Shown here one piece after another: positions 1 through 9,839 of a stretch of DNA of 64,000 nt. Position 1 is the first letter of the stretch. The number at the start of each line of letters is the position of its first letter. A model generated the notes under the pieces. The model was given only the letters and a program-made list of their open reading frames with translations, was not told where the DNA came from and ran no database searches. Source of the DNA: Sphingomonas kaistensis. Its GTDB lineage: Bacteria > Pseudomonadota > Alphaproteobacteria > Sphingomonadales > Sphingomonadaceae. The position numbers and the translations under genes are program-made. Location: contig NZ_JAATJC010000001.1 of the NCBI RefSeq assembly GCF_011927725.1, forward strand, positions 2,425,001-2,489,000, in the 5' to 3' direction.

Positions 1-715
<715 letters not shown>

Positions 716-765
716 GCGCTTTCTTCCTTGTCCATGATGAAGGCGGATGCCCCCGTTACGGAGAT

Positions 766-794
766 GATGTACACTGTTCGTTCCGCAAGAACAA
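766..794 (-). promoter_or_regulatory. Putative recA promoter
   Basis: On the minus strand TTGTTC (794-789) and TACATC (771-766) are separated by exactly 17 nt, an acceptable sigma70-type arrangement with a weak -10. The -35 hexamer lies within the LexA box, so LexA binding would block RNA polymerase. The pairing is inferred from spacing only. Confidence 0.45.
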
Positions 795-803
795 GAGCAG
801 AAC
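789..803 (-). promoter_or_regulatory. LexA (SOS) box upstream of recA
   Basis: Read towards recA the site is GTTC-TGCTCTT-GTTC, the direct repeat GTTC-N7-GTTC that is the established LexA recognition pattern in alphaproteobacteria (enterobacteria use CTG-N10-CAG). It overlaps the putative -35 element. Its type is also a lineage clue. Confidence 0.85.
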
Positions 804-957
804 ATCGGTGTAGGAAGGAAACGCACGACCCCATTTAGCCGAGCGGTCGCAATCTAGCCGAGTTGAGGTCGAGTGCAACCGCCATGGTGCCGCTCGGCGA
901 CAGGAAATGCGGGCCTGATCAGTCCTGGCGCATCGCCGGGAGCGTGCCGTACCCGGC

Positions 958-2223
958 CTAGGATCGCCGGTCGGGAGCGAGCCGGAACGGTGCCGACAGC
1001 AGCGCCTGCAGCGCCGCGCGCTGCGCCGGCCCTGCCCCCTCTGGCGCGACCTGCCCGAAGGACGGGCGCAGCGTGGCGCCGCTGCGCTGCCACTCGAAAT
1101 GCAGGTGCGGACCGGTGGCGAGGCCACTCGATCCCACCTTGCCCACCACTGCCCCGCGCGGAACCCGTTGTCCGCCGATCACGTCGATCTCGGACAGGTG
1201 GGCATAAAGCGTGGTGCTACCATCGCCATGAGCGATCCGCACCGCTCGGCCGTAGCCGCCTTGCCAGCCGGCACTTACAACCCGCCCTTCCAGTGCGGCC
1301 TGCACCGGTGTGCCGGCCGGCGAGGCGAAGTCGGTGCCGCGGTGCCAGCGCAGATAACGAAGGATCGGATGGAAGCGCAGTCCCGGATTGGACGTCACGG
1401 CCCCCGGAAGCGGTCGCAGCAGCCCGCCGGACGCCGCCTCCTCGCCGCCGAGCGGCCTCAGCCCGCCCCCGACCCAGCGGCGCATTGTCCCGTCGACCTC
1501 GTAGGCGCCAAGATACAGCGGCTCGCCATAGGACGAGCCCGACGCCGCAGATTGATGGGCGATGATGAGATCGATCGCAGCCAGCCGTTCGCCCGCCACC
1601 CTGTCGAGCAACCGGTCGCGAACATCCCGCGGCAGCCCGGCCTCGACAAGGCCAGCGGCAAGCCCTGCTCCCCCCTCCAGCCGGATCCGGACGGGCGTCG
1701 CGTCCACTGCTTCCACCAGGTCGCGGCGCGTGAATCCGTCGCCTTGCCGCTCGATGATCGTCTGCCGGCCAGGCCCGCGGTGCAGCGCGACCCGCTCGAG
1801 CGCCCGCGCACCGGGCCCAACCTGCTCGCCGAGCCAGAGTTGCACCGACCCGGAGCCCGCGTCGGCACCCTCGCTCGCCAGCACCGAATCCAGGCCTCCG
1901 ATGCCTGATCGCAACAGCAGGGCAGCCAAGGGTTCGCCCGGTCGCCGCTCCACCGTCAGGTCGGCGGCCCGCAGCGCCGGGCGGTCAGGATCGGACGATT
2001 GCGGAACGACCGGAGTCGCACCCGTTCGCATCCTCTCGGGCCGCTCTCCCGTAGCTGCATAGCCCATGGCGCCGGCGCCGAGGGCGAGGACGGCAAGGGC
2101 CGAGGTCAGGAGTGCGCTTTGGGACATTGGAGGGTGACGCCAGGCATAGGGGAGCCAAGCACCTTCGGCAACGCGCCGGCGCTCCCGGGCCGGCGCTGCG
2201 AAGATACTGTCATTGCCATGCAA
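958..2223 (-). CDS. M23-family metallopeptidase, membrane-anchored
   Basis: Predicted zinc peptidase acting on peptidoglycan cross-bridges in the periplasm. A short cytoplasmic tail is followed by one hydrophobic segment (about residues 37-57), a roughly 200-residue linker domain, and a C-terminal LytM/M23 domain. The zinc ligands are visible: HRGTDF (H...D, about residue 293) and HLHF (about residue 372), with YAHLS between them. The ATG at 2127 (MSQSALL) is an alternative start, 32 codons in; neither start has a clear Shine-Dalgarno sequence. It lies between recA and the divergent gsp operon. An active enzyme is likely because all three ligands are present. Confidence 0.85.
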   Translation of the reverse strand: MHGNDSIFAAPARERRRVAEGAWLPYAWRHPPMSQSALLTSALAVLALGAGAMGYAATGERPERMRTGATPVVPQSSDPDRPALRAADLTVERRPGEPLAALLLRSGIGGLDSVLASEGADAGSGSVQLWLGEQVGPGARALERVALHRGPGRQTIIERQGDGFTRRDLVEAVDATPVRIRLEGGAGLAAGLVEAGLPRDVRDRLLDRVAGERLAAIDLIIAHQSAASGSSYGEPLYLGAYEVDGTMRRWVGGGLRPLGGEEAASGGLLRPLPGAVTSNPGLRFHPILRYLRWHRGTDFASPAGTPVQAALEGRVVSAGWQGGYGRAVRIAHGDGSTTLYAHLSEIDVIGGQRVPRGAVVGKVGSSGLATGPHLHFEWQRSGATLRPSFGQVAPEGAGPAQRAALQALLSAPFRLAPDRRS

Positions 2224-2268
2224 CTTTGCTTATTCAGGGGCTTCTGGCGGGAAGTTGAACGGGCCTGA

Positions 2269-3084
2269 ATGCGGCGTACCATGATCATTCGGCGGGCGGT
2301 GGCCGCGCGGCAACTGCTGCCGCGCGACGTCTACTTCTGGCTGAAAGCGGTCCTGCTGGCGCTGGTGGCGGTCCAGGCGGCGCGGCTGATCTGGATCCTT
2401 GTCACTCCGCTTGGCCCAGTCGGGCGCTGGCTTCCACCGGCGCCACCGACCATTCCCGCAACAGCGCAGCTCGCGCTGTTCTCGACCTTCGATCCATTCG
2501 CCACCGCGCAGGCGCCGGCGAATGCCGCCGCTCCGGCGCCTGCGGTCAGCGGCTTTACCCTGTTCGGCACCCGCATGTCGTTCGGCGGCGCACCGGGCTC
2601 CGCGATCATCGCCGGCGCCGACGGCGTGCAGACAAGCTATTTGGTCGGTGAGGAAGTGGCGCCCGGCGTCCGCCTGCTGTCGGTCGGTTTCGATTTCGTT
2701 CTGCTTGGCGGCAACGGCGCCGAACAACGGCTTGCGATGGAAGGGGCCGAGCCGCCCGTCGCTGCAGCAGCCGCCGGCACCGTTCCGGCTGGAAGCGCAG
2801 CGCTTGCACTGACCCCCGCCGCGATCCGCAACAATGTCGCTTTGGCCCCGCGGCTGGTCGCGGGGCGGGTCAGCGGATTTCTCGTCAGCGCGACCGGAAA
2901 CCCCGCTGTCCTCGCCCGCACCGGGCTTCGCGACGGCGACATCATCACGCAGGTGAACGGTCGCCCGCTCACCGACCCTGCCGCACTCCAGTCCCAGCTG
3001 AGCCCCGGCGCCCGCCTGTCGCTCACCGTCGAACGCGGTGCCGCAACCGTGCCGGTGGCCTTGCTGCTTGAAGGAAATCCATGA
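2269..3084 (+). CDS. gspC: Type II secretion system protein GspC
   Basis: Inner-membrane clamp protein that links the T2SS platform to the secretin. The 271-residue product has a cytoplasmic N-terminus, one transmembrane helix (about residues 23-45), an alanine/proline linker, a homology-region domain around residues 95-160 (GFTLFGTRMSF through VLLGGNGAEQRL), and a C-terminal PDZ-like domain (GRVSGFLVSATGNP through LRDGDIITQVNGRPL). It is the first gene of the gsp operon, and its stop overlaps gspD by 4 nt. MIIRR at 2281 is an alternative start. Confidence 0.9.
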   Translation: MRRTMIIRRAVAARQLLPRDVYFWLKAVLLALVAVQAARLIWILVTPLGPVGRWLPPAPPTIPATAQLALFSTFDPFATAQAPANAAAPAPAVSGFTLFGTRMSFGGAPGSAIIAGADGVQTSYLVGEEVAPGVRLLSVGFDFVLLGGNGAEQRLAMEGAEPPVAAAAAGTVPAGSAALALTPAAIRNNVALAPRLVAGRVSGFLVSATGNPAVLARTGLRDGDIITQVNGRPLTDPAALQSQLSPGARLSLTVERGAATVPVALLLEGNP

Positions 3085-5195
3085 AGCCGCTCTCGATCTT
3101 CCTGGCCGGAGCGATGCTCCTCGTCGCCGTCCCTGCGCCCGCGCAATATGCGCTGAACCTGCGCGACGTCGACGTCCGGGCCCTCGCCTCCGACGTGGCC
3201 AAGACCACCGGCCTGACCCTCGTCGTGGACGGTCGGGTCAACCAGAAGGTCAGCGTCACCACCCGCACCTCGCTCAGCCGCAGCGAATATTTCGAGGTGT
3301 TCCTCTCGACCCTGCGCGCCAACGGGCTGGTCGCCATCCCCATCCGTGGTGGCTATCGCATCCAGCCGGTCGAGGGCGCGGCCAGCCAGCCGACCCGCAT
3401 CGGCAGCCGCAACGCCTCGCGCAACCAGGTCGTCACCGAGATCTTCCGCCTCCGCAACATCGAGGCCGCGCAGGCGGTCGAGACGCTTCGCCCGCTGGTC
3501 AGCCCGCAAGGCAGCGTCACTGCCAATCGCAATGCCAACAGCCTGATCGTCGTCGATTTCGCCGACAACATCGCCCGCGTCCGGCAGCTGGTCGGGTCGA
3601 TCGACCGGCAGAGCCAGACCAACCAGATCGTCTACCTCCGCAACGCCGGCGCGCGCGAGATCGCGACCTCGCTGTCGGCGCTGGCCGGCCAGAACAGCGG
3701 CGTCGCCGTGTCCGCCGTGGACAGCAGCAACGCACTGGCGTTCAGCGGCGAACCGGGCGCCGTCGCACGCCTTGCCGCCATTGCCCGCGACCTCGATACG
3801 CGCGCCTCAGGCAACGCCGACATCCGCGTCTATTTCCTCGAACATGCCGATGCCGAGCAGCTCCTTCCGGTACTGCAGCAACTGCTCGGCCAGCCGGTGA
3901 CGCAGGGCACCAGCGCTCCGTCCTTCATCCGCAGCCAGGAAGGCGAAGGCACCGGTGCTGGCCCGGCCACGCCCGCCCCCGCCCCGGTGCAGAGCAGCGG
4001 CAACGGTGAACAGAATAATGGCATCGCCCGCCGCGGGCCGGCAGTGGTCGCGCGCTATCCGGGCACCAACGCGATCGTCATCGCCGCCAACGCCGACGTG
4101 CAGCGCCAGTTGGGCGAGGTCATCCGCCAGCTCGACACCCGCCGCGAGCAGGTGCTGGTGGAAGCCATCATCGTCGAGATCGGCGACCTTGCCGCCAAGC
4201 GCCTCGGCGTCCAGTTCCTGCTGGCCGGCCAGAACGCCCCGTTCCTTGCGACCAACTACTCGAACGCGGTTCCCAACATCCTGACGGTCGGCGGCGCGAT
4301 CGCAAATTATCAGCTGGGCCGGACCACCACCACCAGCACCGACGGCACCGTCACCACCACGACAGATCGCCCGCTCGGCGACAACATCACCGACGCCGCG
4401 GTGCAGTCGGTGCTTCAGGCGACCGGCGGTTTTGCCGGCGGCCTCATCGACATCGGCAAGAATGCGGTGTTCGGCGCGATCCTCAACGCGGTGAAGTCCG
4501 ACACGCAGAGCAACATCCTGTCGACCCCGTCGATCATGACGCTCGACAACCAGGAAGCGAAGCTGCTGGTCGGGCAGGAAGTCCCGGTCACCACCGGCGA
4601 GCGGCTCAGCACCAACTTCGACAACGCCTTCCGCACCGTCCAGCGTCAGAACGTCGGCATCCAGCTCGACGTCAAGCCGCAGGTCAATTCGTCGGGCTCG
4701 ATCAAGCTGTTCCTCCGCCAGGAAGTGTCCAGCATCGCCGGCCCGGTCGCGACGGGCTCGGCCGACCTCATCATCAACAAGCGCGAGTTCAAGACCGTGC
4801 TGACCGTCGACGACGGCGAGATCCTGGCGATCGGCGGCCTGCTCGACGAGAACGAGCGTCGGACGATCGAGAAGATCCCGCTGCTCGGCGACCTGCCGGT
4901 GCTCGGCAACCTGTTCCGCTCCAAGAGCCGGTCCAAGGCAAAGACCAACCTGATGGTCTTCATCCGCCCGACCATCATCCGCAGCGCCGCCGACGCCCGC
5001 CGCATCACCGCCCAGCGCTACGGCACCATCCGCAACGACCAGCTTCGCGTCCGACCGCTCGAGGAGCCGTCGATCGACACGTTGGTCCGCGACTATCTCG
5101 GCACCGTCCCCCCGATTGCCGTCGAGGAGCGCCCGGGCGACCTCCGCTACGGCCCGCCTCCGCCACCCCCACTGCCCGCGCCCGTGCGTGGCTGA
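3081..5195 (+). CDS. gspD: Type II secretion secretin GspD
   Basis: Outer-membrane secretin that forms the T2SS exit pore. The 704-residue protein has a signal peptide (about residues 1-21, ending APAPAQ), an N0 domain (YALNLRDVDVRALASDV), N1-N3 repeats including VTEIFRLRNIEAAQAVETLRPL, and the C-terminal secretin domain with VPVTTG and GGLLDENERRTIEKIPLLGD. A Ser/Thr/Gly-rich insert sits near residues 275-310. The C-terminus is proline-rich. No pilotin gene is present in this window, so lipoprotein-assisted targeting cannot be judged. Confidence 0.95.
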   Translation: MKPLSIFLAGAMLLVAVPAPAQYALNLRDVDVRALASDVAKTTGLTLVVDGRVNQKVSVTTRTSLSRSEYFEVFLSTLRANGLVAIPIRGGYRIQPVEGAASQPTRIGSRNASRNQVVTEIFRLRNIEAAQAVETLRPLVSPQGSVTANRNANSLIVVDFADNIARVRQLVGSIDRQSQTNQIVYLRNAGAREIATSLSALAGQNSGVAVSAVDSSNALAFSGEPGAVARLAAIARDLDTRASGNADIRVYFLEHADAEQLLPVLQQLLGQPVTQGTSAPSFIRSQEGEGTGAGPATPAPAPVQSSGNGEQNNGIARRGPAVVARYPGTNAIVIAANADVQRQLGEVIRQLDTRREQVLVEAIIVEIGDLAAKRLGVQFLLAGQNAPFLATNYSNAVPNILTVGGAIANYQLGRTTTTSTDGTVTTTTDRPLGDNITDAAVQSVLQATGGFAGGLIDIGKNAVFGAILNAVKSDTQSNILSTPSIMTLDNQEAKLLVGQEVPVTTGERLSTNFDNAFRTVQRQNVGIQLDVKPQVNSSGSIKLFLRQEVSSIAGPVATGSADLIINKREFKTVLTVDDGEILAIGGLLDENERRTIEKIPLLGDLPVLGNLFRSKSRSKAKTNLMVFIRPTIIRSAADARRITAQRYGTIRNDQLRVRPLEEPSIDTLVRDYLGTVPPIAVEERPGDLRYGPPPPPPLPAPVRG

Positions 5196-6786
5196 GCCTG
5201 TGGAGAGCGAAGCCAAGGAACTGGTGGTCGACACGCCGGCCGTCCCGCTCGACGAGGACCCGCTGCTGGCGGACGTCCAGGCGACCGAGCTGCAGTCGGT
5301 TCCTGTCACCGCACTGGTCGACCTGCCCTTCGCCATCGTCCGCGAAAGCGGTCTGCTTCCGCTCCCGCGCGAGGATGGCAGCCTCGAGGTCGCGCTGCGC
5401 GAAGGCGCCGACCCGCGCCGCCTGATCGAGCTTCGCCGCCACCTCGGCCAGGCCTTCGACCTGCGCCGGGTCACCACAGCCGAATTCGATCGCCTGCTGC
5501 AGGACCGCTACGCGCTGGGCGGGAGTGCCGCCGGGCTGGCGCAGTCGATCGGCGACGAAGACGGGCTCGACGCCCTCGCCAGCGGCATTCCGACCGCCGA
5601 GGACCTGCTCGCCTCCCCCGACGATGCCCCCGCCATCCGTCTCATCAACGGCATCCTCGCCGAGGCCGTCCGCGCCGGGGTCAGCGACATCCACATCGAG
5701 CCTTATGAGAGCGGCCTCATCGTCCGCATGCGCCGCGACGGGGTGCTCAAGGAATCGCTGCGCATGCCGGCCCACGTCGCGCCGGTGGTGGTCAGCCGCA
5801 TCAAGGTCATGGCCCGCCTCGACATCGCCGAGCGACGCATTCCGCAGGACGGGCGGATCGGCGTCCAGCTCGGCGGCCGCGCGCTCGACGTGCGCGTGTC
5901 CACCCTCCCCAGCCGCGCCGGCGAGCGGGTCGTGCTGCGCGTGCTCGACAAGCAGCAGGCCGGCCTCACCCTTGAACAGCTCGGCCTGTCGGGCGCCGCC
6001 GCCGACATCCTCGTCAAGGCGCTGGCCGAACCCAACGGCATCATCCTCGTCACCGGGCCGACCGGATCGGGCAAGACGACCACGCTTTATGCTGCGCTGG
6101 CGCACCTCAACGATGGCAGCCGCAACATCCTGACGGTCGAGGATCCGGTCGAATATGCGATGGACGGGGTCGGCCAGACGCAGGTCAATTCCAAGGTCGG
6201 AATGACCTTCGCCAACGGCCTTCGCGCCATCCTTCGCCAAGACCCCGACGTCGTGATGGTCGGCGAAATCCGCGACCGCGAAACAGCCGACATCGCGGTG
6301 CAGGCCTCGCTGACCGGCCACCTCGTCCTCTCCACCGTGCACACCAACGACGCCCCGGGCGCCATCACCCGCCTGCGCGACATGAAGGTCGAGCCGTTCC
6401 TGCTCGCCTCCTCGCTTCGCGCGGTCATCGCCCAGCGGCTGGTCCGGCGGTTGTGCGACCAGTGCCGGGCGCCCGAGGAGGATTCGACCGGCGCCGCGGC
6501 CCTACTCGGCTTTCCGCCCGAGACGATCCTCTACCGCCCGGTCGGCTGCAAGGCCTGCAACGGCGCCGGCTATCGCGGCCGGATCGGCTTGTTCGAGGCG
6601 GTCGCGGTCGACGCCGAGATCCGCCGCCTAATCCTCGGCGACGGCGATGAGGGCGCGATCGCTGCCCACGCTTTCGCCCATTCGCCGAGCCTCTATGCCG
6701 CCGCCCGCGCACTGGTCGCGCAGGGCGTCACCACCGCGGCCGAGGCGATCCGCGTGTCGCGCGCAGCGGAAGAACCCCTTGCCTAG
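5188..6786 (+). CDS. gspE: Type II secretion ATPase GspE
   Basis: Cytoplasmic hexameric ATPase that powers pseudopilus assembly. It has an N1E-like N-terminal domain, then the nucleotide-binding fold with Walker A GPTGSGKTTTLY (about residue 291), an Asp box, the RAILRQDPDVVMVGEIRD segment and His box LSTVHTNDAPGAITRL. A tetracysteine zinc motif (CDQC...CKAC) lies at about residues 423-455. The GTG at 5188 is chosen because it overlaps the gspD stop by 8 nt and leaves a normal-length N-terminus; GTG at 5200 is the alternative. Confidence 0.92.
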   Translation: MAEPVESEAKELVVDTPAVPLDEDPLLADVQATELQSVPVTALVDLPFAIVRESGLLPLPREDGSLEVALREGADPRRLIELRRHLGQAFDLRRVTTAEFDRLLQDRYALGGSAAGLAQSIGDEDGLDALASGIPTAEDLLASPDDAPAIRLINGILAEAVRAGVSDIHIEPYESGLIVRMRRDGVLKESLRMPAHVAPVVVSRIKVMARLDIAERRIPQDGRIGVQLGGRALDVRVSTLPSRAGERVVLRVLDKQQAGLTLEQLGLSGAAADILVKALAEPNGIILVTGPTGSGKTTTLYAALAHLNDGSRNILTVEDPVEYAMDGVGQTQVNSKVGMTFANGLRAILRQDPDVVMVGEIRDRETADIAVQASLTGHLVLSTVHTNDAPGAITRLRDMKVEPFLLASSLRAVIAQRLVRRLCDQCRAPEEDSTGAAALLGFPPETILYRPVGCKACNGAGYRGRIGLFEAVAVDAEIRRLILGDGDEGAIAAHAFAHSPSLYAAARALVAQGVTTAAEAIRVSRAAEEPLA

Positions 6787-8011
6787 CTTCGCCTACACCG
6801 CGATCGACCTGCGCGGTCGCGAACAGCAGGGCCGGCTGAGCGCCCCGACCCGTGAGGAAGCGCAGGGGCAGCTCACGAAACGTCGCCTCCACGTCCTGCG
6901 CCTCGCCGAAGCGCAGGACGGCGGATCGCCGACCCCGGCAAGGACCGGCATCACACTCCCGTGGCGGCGGGGCGAGCGCCTCCGCTTCCGTGACCTCACC
7001 CTGTTTACACGCCAGCTCGCCACCCTCACCTCGGTCTCCCCGATCGAGGAGTCGCTGCGCACCATCGCCCGGCAAAGCGATCGGCCCGAAGTCCGCGGCA
7101 TCGTCGCCCGGGTCGCCGACGCGGTGGTGGAAGGCCGCCGCCTCGCCGATGCGCTCGGCCGCGAACCGCGCAGCTTCCCGCCACTCTACCGGGCGATGGT
7201 ATCGGCCGGCGAAAGCTCGGGCTCGCTGCCCGACATCCTCGAACGCCAGTCGGTCCTGCTCGAACGGCAGGCGGCGATGCGCTCCAAGCTCCTGTCGGCG
7301 CTCGCCTACCCCGCCGTCCTGACGCTGGTGGCTCTCGGCGTGGTCGCGGCGCTGATGATCGCAGTGGTGCCGCGCGTGGTTGAGCAGTTCGACAACGTCG
7401 GCCAGCAATTGCCCTTGCTGACCCGCATCATCATCGCCCTGTCGAGCTTCATGGCCAACTACTGGTGGGCCTTGCTGTTGCTGATCGGCGGTGGCCTCGC
7501 GTTGCTGTCGGTCGCGCTCCAGCGGCCCGACACTCGGCTGGTGATCGACCGCTTCCTGCTCCGCCTCCCCTTCATCGGCCGCCTGGTCCGCGATCTCCAT
7601 GCCGCAAGCATCGCGCGCACGCTGTCGACCATGATCGGCAGCCGCCTGCCCCTGATCGAAGGACTGCGCCTCACTGCCGAGACGGTCCACAACCGCGCCC
7701 TGCGCGCCGCGACCGAGGGGCTGGTCGAGGCGATCCGCCGCGGTGGCAGCCTGTCGGGCGCGCTGGGCCGGGCCGGCGTGTTTCCGCCCTTGCTCGTCTA
7801 CCTCGCGGCCAGCGGCGAAAGCGCCGGCCGGCTGGAACTGATGCTGGCCCGCGCCGCCGACTATCTGGAGCGCGAGTTCGACGCTTTTACTACGACCGTT
7901 CTGGCGCTGCTCGAACCGATGATCATCGTCGTTCTCGGCGTGATCGTCGCCACCATCGTGCTCGCCATCCTTCTTCCCATCCTGCAGCTGCAGTCCCTAG
8001 TCGGAGCCTGA
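6779..8011 (+). CDS. gspF: Type II secretion inner-membrane platform protein GspF
   Basis: Polytopic platform protein that couples GspE to pseudopilin insertion. The product is about 410 residues, beginning SFAYTAIDLRGREQQG, which is typical of the family, with two T2SF domains and transmembrane segments at roughly residues 170-200, 220-245 and 375-405. The start is set at TTG 6779 because it is the only start codon just before the conserved N-terminus, it overlaps the gspE stop by 8 nt, and GCGGAAG precedes it. Starting further upstream would add an implausible basic extension encoded inside gspE. Confidence 0.9.
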   Translation: MPSFAYTAIDLRGREQQGRLSAPTREEAQGQLTKRRLHVLRLAEAQDGGSPTPARTGITLPWRRGERLRFRDLTLFTRQLATLTSVSPIEESLRTIARQSDRPEVRGIVARVADAVVEGRRLADALGREPRSFPPLYRAMVSAGESSGSLPDILERQSVLLERQAAMRSKLLSALAYPAVLTLVALGVVAALMIAVVPRVVEQFDNVGQQLPLLTRIIIALSSFMANYWWALLLLIGGGLALLSVALQRPDTRLVIDRFLLRLPFIGRLVRDLHAASIARTLSTMIGSRLPLIEGLRLTAETVHNRALRAATEGLVEAIRRGGSLSGALGRAGVFPPLLVYLAASGESAGRLELMLARAADYLEREFDAFTTTVLALLEPMIIVVLGVIVATIVLAILLPILQLQSLVGA

Positions 8012-8016
8012 CCGAA

Positions 8017-8451
8017 ATGCCGCGCCAACCCGCTCGCCCCCGCAATCGCCGCAAGCCCCGCCGCAACGGCTTCACGCTCGTCGAATTGATGGTCGTGATC
8101 GTGATCATCGGCCTGCTGGCGACCGTCGTGATGATCAACGTCCTTCCCAGCCAGGACCGGGCGATGACGACCAAGGCCCGTGCCGATATCGCGACGCTCA
8201 GCCAGGCGATGGAAATGTACCGCCTCGACAACATGCGTTACCCGCCCTCGCTCGAGGCCCTGTCGCAGCCGCGGCCGGGGGGCGGCGGCTCCTACGTCCG
8301 CAATCTTCCCGACGATCCGTGGGGCCGTCCCTACCAGATGAGCGCGCCCGGCCAGAACGGCAGCCCATTCGACATCGTCTCGCTCGGCGCCGACGGCACG
8401 CCCGGCGGCGAAAATGAGAATGCCGACATCCGTGGTTCCGAGCAGCCCTGA
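8017..8451 (+). CDS. gspG: Major pseudopilin GspG
   Basis: Main subunit of the T2SS pseudopilus. It has a strongly basic leader, the prepilin peptidase site before GFTLVELMVVIVIIGLLA (E5 present), and the GspG-specific C-terminal region with LPDDPWGRPY and FDIVSLGADGTPGGENENADI, which includes the calcium-loop residues. It is 144 residues long, as expected. It starts 5 nt after gspF and overlaps gspH by 38 nt. Confidence 0.94.
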   Translation: MPRQPARPRNRRKPRRNGFTLVELMVVIVIIGLLATVVMINVLPSQDRAMTTKARADIATLSQAMEMYRLDNMRYPPSLEALSQPRPGGGGSYVRNLPDDPWGRPYQMSAPGQNGSPFDIVSLGADGTPGGENENADIRGSEQP

Positions 8452-8893
8452 CCGTCGGCGCGAGGCCGGCTTCACGCTTGTCGAGCTGATGGTCGTGCTC
8501 GCCGTGATGGGCCTGCTCGCCGGTGTCGCGGTATGGCGCTGGCCGGCCGGGAACAGCCGGGTGCGGGCGGACGCGGTGGCGCTCTCCAGCCGGGTCGCCG
8601 CCGCCCGCGACCAGGCGATCATCTCCGGCCGGCCGCTGGCGCTTGAAATCGACGCGGCCGGCTATCGCTTCGTGCAACGCGGGGAAGAAGGCTGGGAGCC
8701 GGTGGCCGAGCCAAGCCTGCGCGAACGCCGCTGGAGCCGCGGAGTCAGGCCGACCGGCGCCGCCACGGCCTCCGCCCGGCTGGGCTTCGACAGCGTCGGC
8801 CTGCCCGACCGGGCGCTCGACCTCACCCTTGCCGGGGACAGCGCCAGCGCCGTGGTCGAGATCGCAGCCGATGGCGAGGTCGTCGTGAAGTGA
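8414..8893 (+). CDS. gspH: Minor pseudopilin GspH
   Basis: Minor pseudopilin thought to sit near the pseudopilus tip. The 159-residue product has a class III prepilin signal (GFTLVELMVVLAVMGLLAG) followed by a beta-rich GspH-type domain containing AARDQAIISGRPLALEID. It begins inside gspG and ends in a GTGA overlap with gspI. MPTSVV at 8420 is an alternative start. Confidence 0.9.
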   Translation: MRMPTSVVPSSPDRRREAGFTLVELMVVLAVMGLLAGVAVWRWPAGNSRVRADAVALSSRVAAARDQAIISGRPLALEIDAAGYRFVQRGEEGWEPVAEPSLRERRWSRGVRPTGAATASARLGFDSVGLPDRALDLTLAGDSASAVVEIAADGEVVVK

Positions 8894-9246
8894 CCCGCAA
8901 CGGCTTCACCCTGCTGGAAATGCTGGTCGCGCTGGCGGTCTTTTCGATCGCCGCGCTCGCCCTGCTGCGCCTCGATGCCGTCGCGGTCGCCACCGCCACC
9001 GAGCTCAAGGCGCGCGAGGGCGCCATGCTCGTCGCCGAAAACGAGGCCGCGCGGATCGCGACCGATCCGGCCGCGCCCCCGCTCGGCGTCGCCAGCCGGC
9101 GCGTTGCCAATGGCGGGCAGAACTTTGTCGTCGGCCAGTCGGTCGCGCCGACCCCGGACCAGCGCCTTCTCCGGGTCGACCTCGCGGTGCGCGGCGCCGA
9201 CGTCCCCGCCACCGTCCGCCTGACCTTCATCCGGAGCGCGCGGTGA
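8890..9246 (+). CDS. gspI: Minor pseudopilin GspI
   Basis: Minor pseudopilin that nucleates the tip complex with GspJ and GspK. The 118-residue product has a very short leader (MTRNG) and the cleavage motif FTLLEMLVALAVFSIAALAL. The GTG start overlaps the gspH stop (GTGA), and its own stop overlaps the gspJ GTG in the same way. Length and position match the family. Confidence 0.9.
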   Translation: MTRNGFTLLEMLVALAVFSIAALALLRLDAVAVATATELKAREGAMLVAENEAARIATDPAAPPLGVASRRVANGGQNFVVGQSVAPTPDQRLLRVDLAVRGADVPATVRLTFIRSAR

Positions 9247-9839
9247 GACCCGGTCCCGCCACGCGCGGCTTCACCCTGGTCGAGATGGTGGTCGCACTGC
9301 TGATCTTCGCCATCCTTGCGGGCGCCGGGGTCGGGCTGCTGCGCGCCAGCGTCGATACGCAGGAAGCCGTCGGCGGAGCACTCGCCGATCTCAGCGCCGC
9401 CGCCCGCCTTCGCGCCCTGCTGTCGGCCGACCTGACCCAGGTCGTCGTTCGCCCGGTCGACGGCGCCCCGGCTGGCTTTGCGGGTACCTCGACCGAACTG
9501 CGGCTGGTCCGCTCGTTCGAGCCAGCCGAGCGCGTCGTGGGCTCGAGCGGGTTGCAGGCGATCCGCTGGCAGGTCGAGGGCGGTCGCCTCGTCCGGCAGT
9601 CGGTCACGCCTTCCGGGACCGCAACCGGCCCTGCCGCCGTTCTTGCACGCGACATCGACGCCGTCTCACTCCGTTACCGGGCCGCGGACGGAGGCTGGCG
9701 CAGTCAATGGGCACCGCTCGCCACCGAGGCCGCCTTGCCGCGCGCCGTTGAAATGCGGATGCAGCGCCGGGGCGAAGCTGAAGTCACCATCACCGTCGCC
9801 CTTCCCGAAGGCCCGGCACCGGCAAGGACGACGGCATGA
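9243..9839 (+). CDS. gspJ: Minor pseudopilin GspJ
   Basis: Tip-complex minor pseudopilin of 198 residues with the motif GFTLVEMVVALLIFAILAG after a short leader. The rest is a GspJ-like domain (LRALLSADLTQVVVRP..., MRMQRRGEAEVTITVALPEG). GTG start in a 4-nt overlap with gspI; ATGA overlap with gspK. Confidence 0.9.
   Translation: MRPGPATRGFTLVEMVVALLIFAILAGAGVGLLRASVDTQEAVGGALADLSAAARLRALLSADLTQVVVRPVDGAPAGFAGTSTELRLVRSFEPAERVVGSSGLQAIRWQVEGGRLVRQSVTPSGTATGPAAVLARDIDAVSLRYRAADGGWRSQWAPLATEAALPRAVEMRMQRRGEAEVTITVALPEGPAPARTTA

Noticed and set aside
3807..5477. Minus-strand open frame of 556 codons across gspD and gspE
   Set aside because: Spans two certain genes on the other strand and resembles no protein family.
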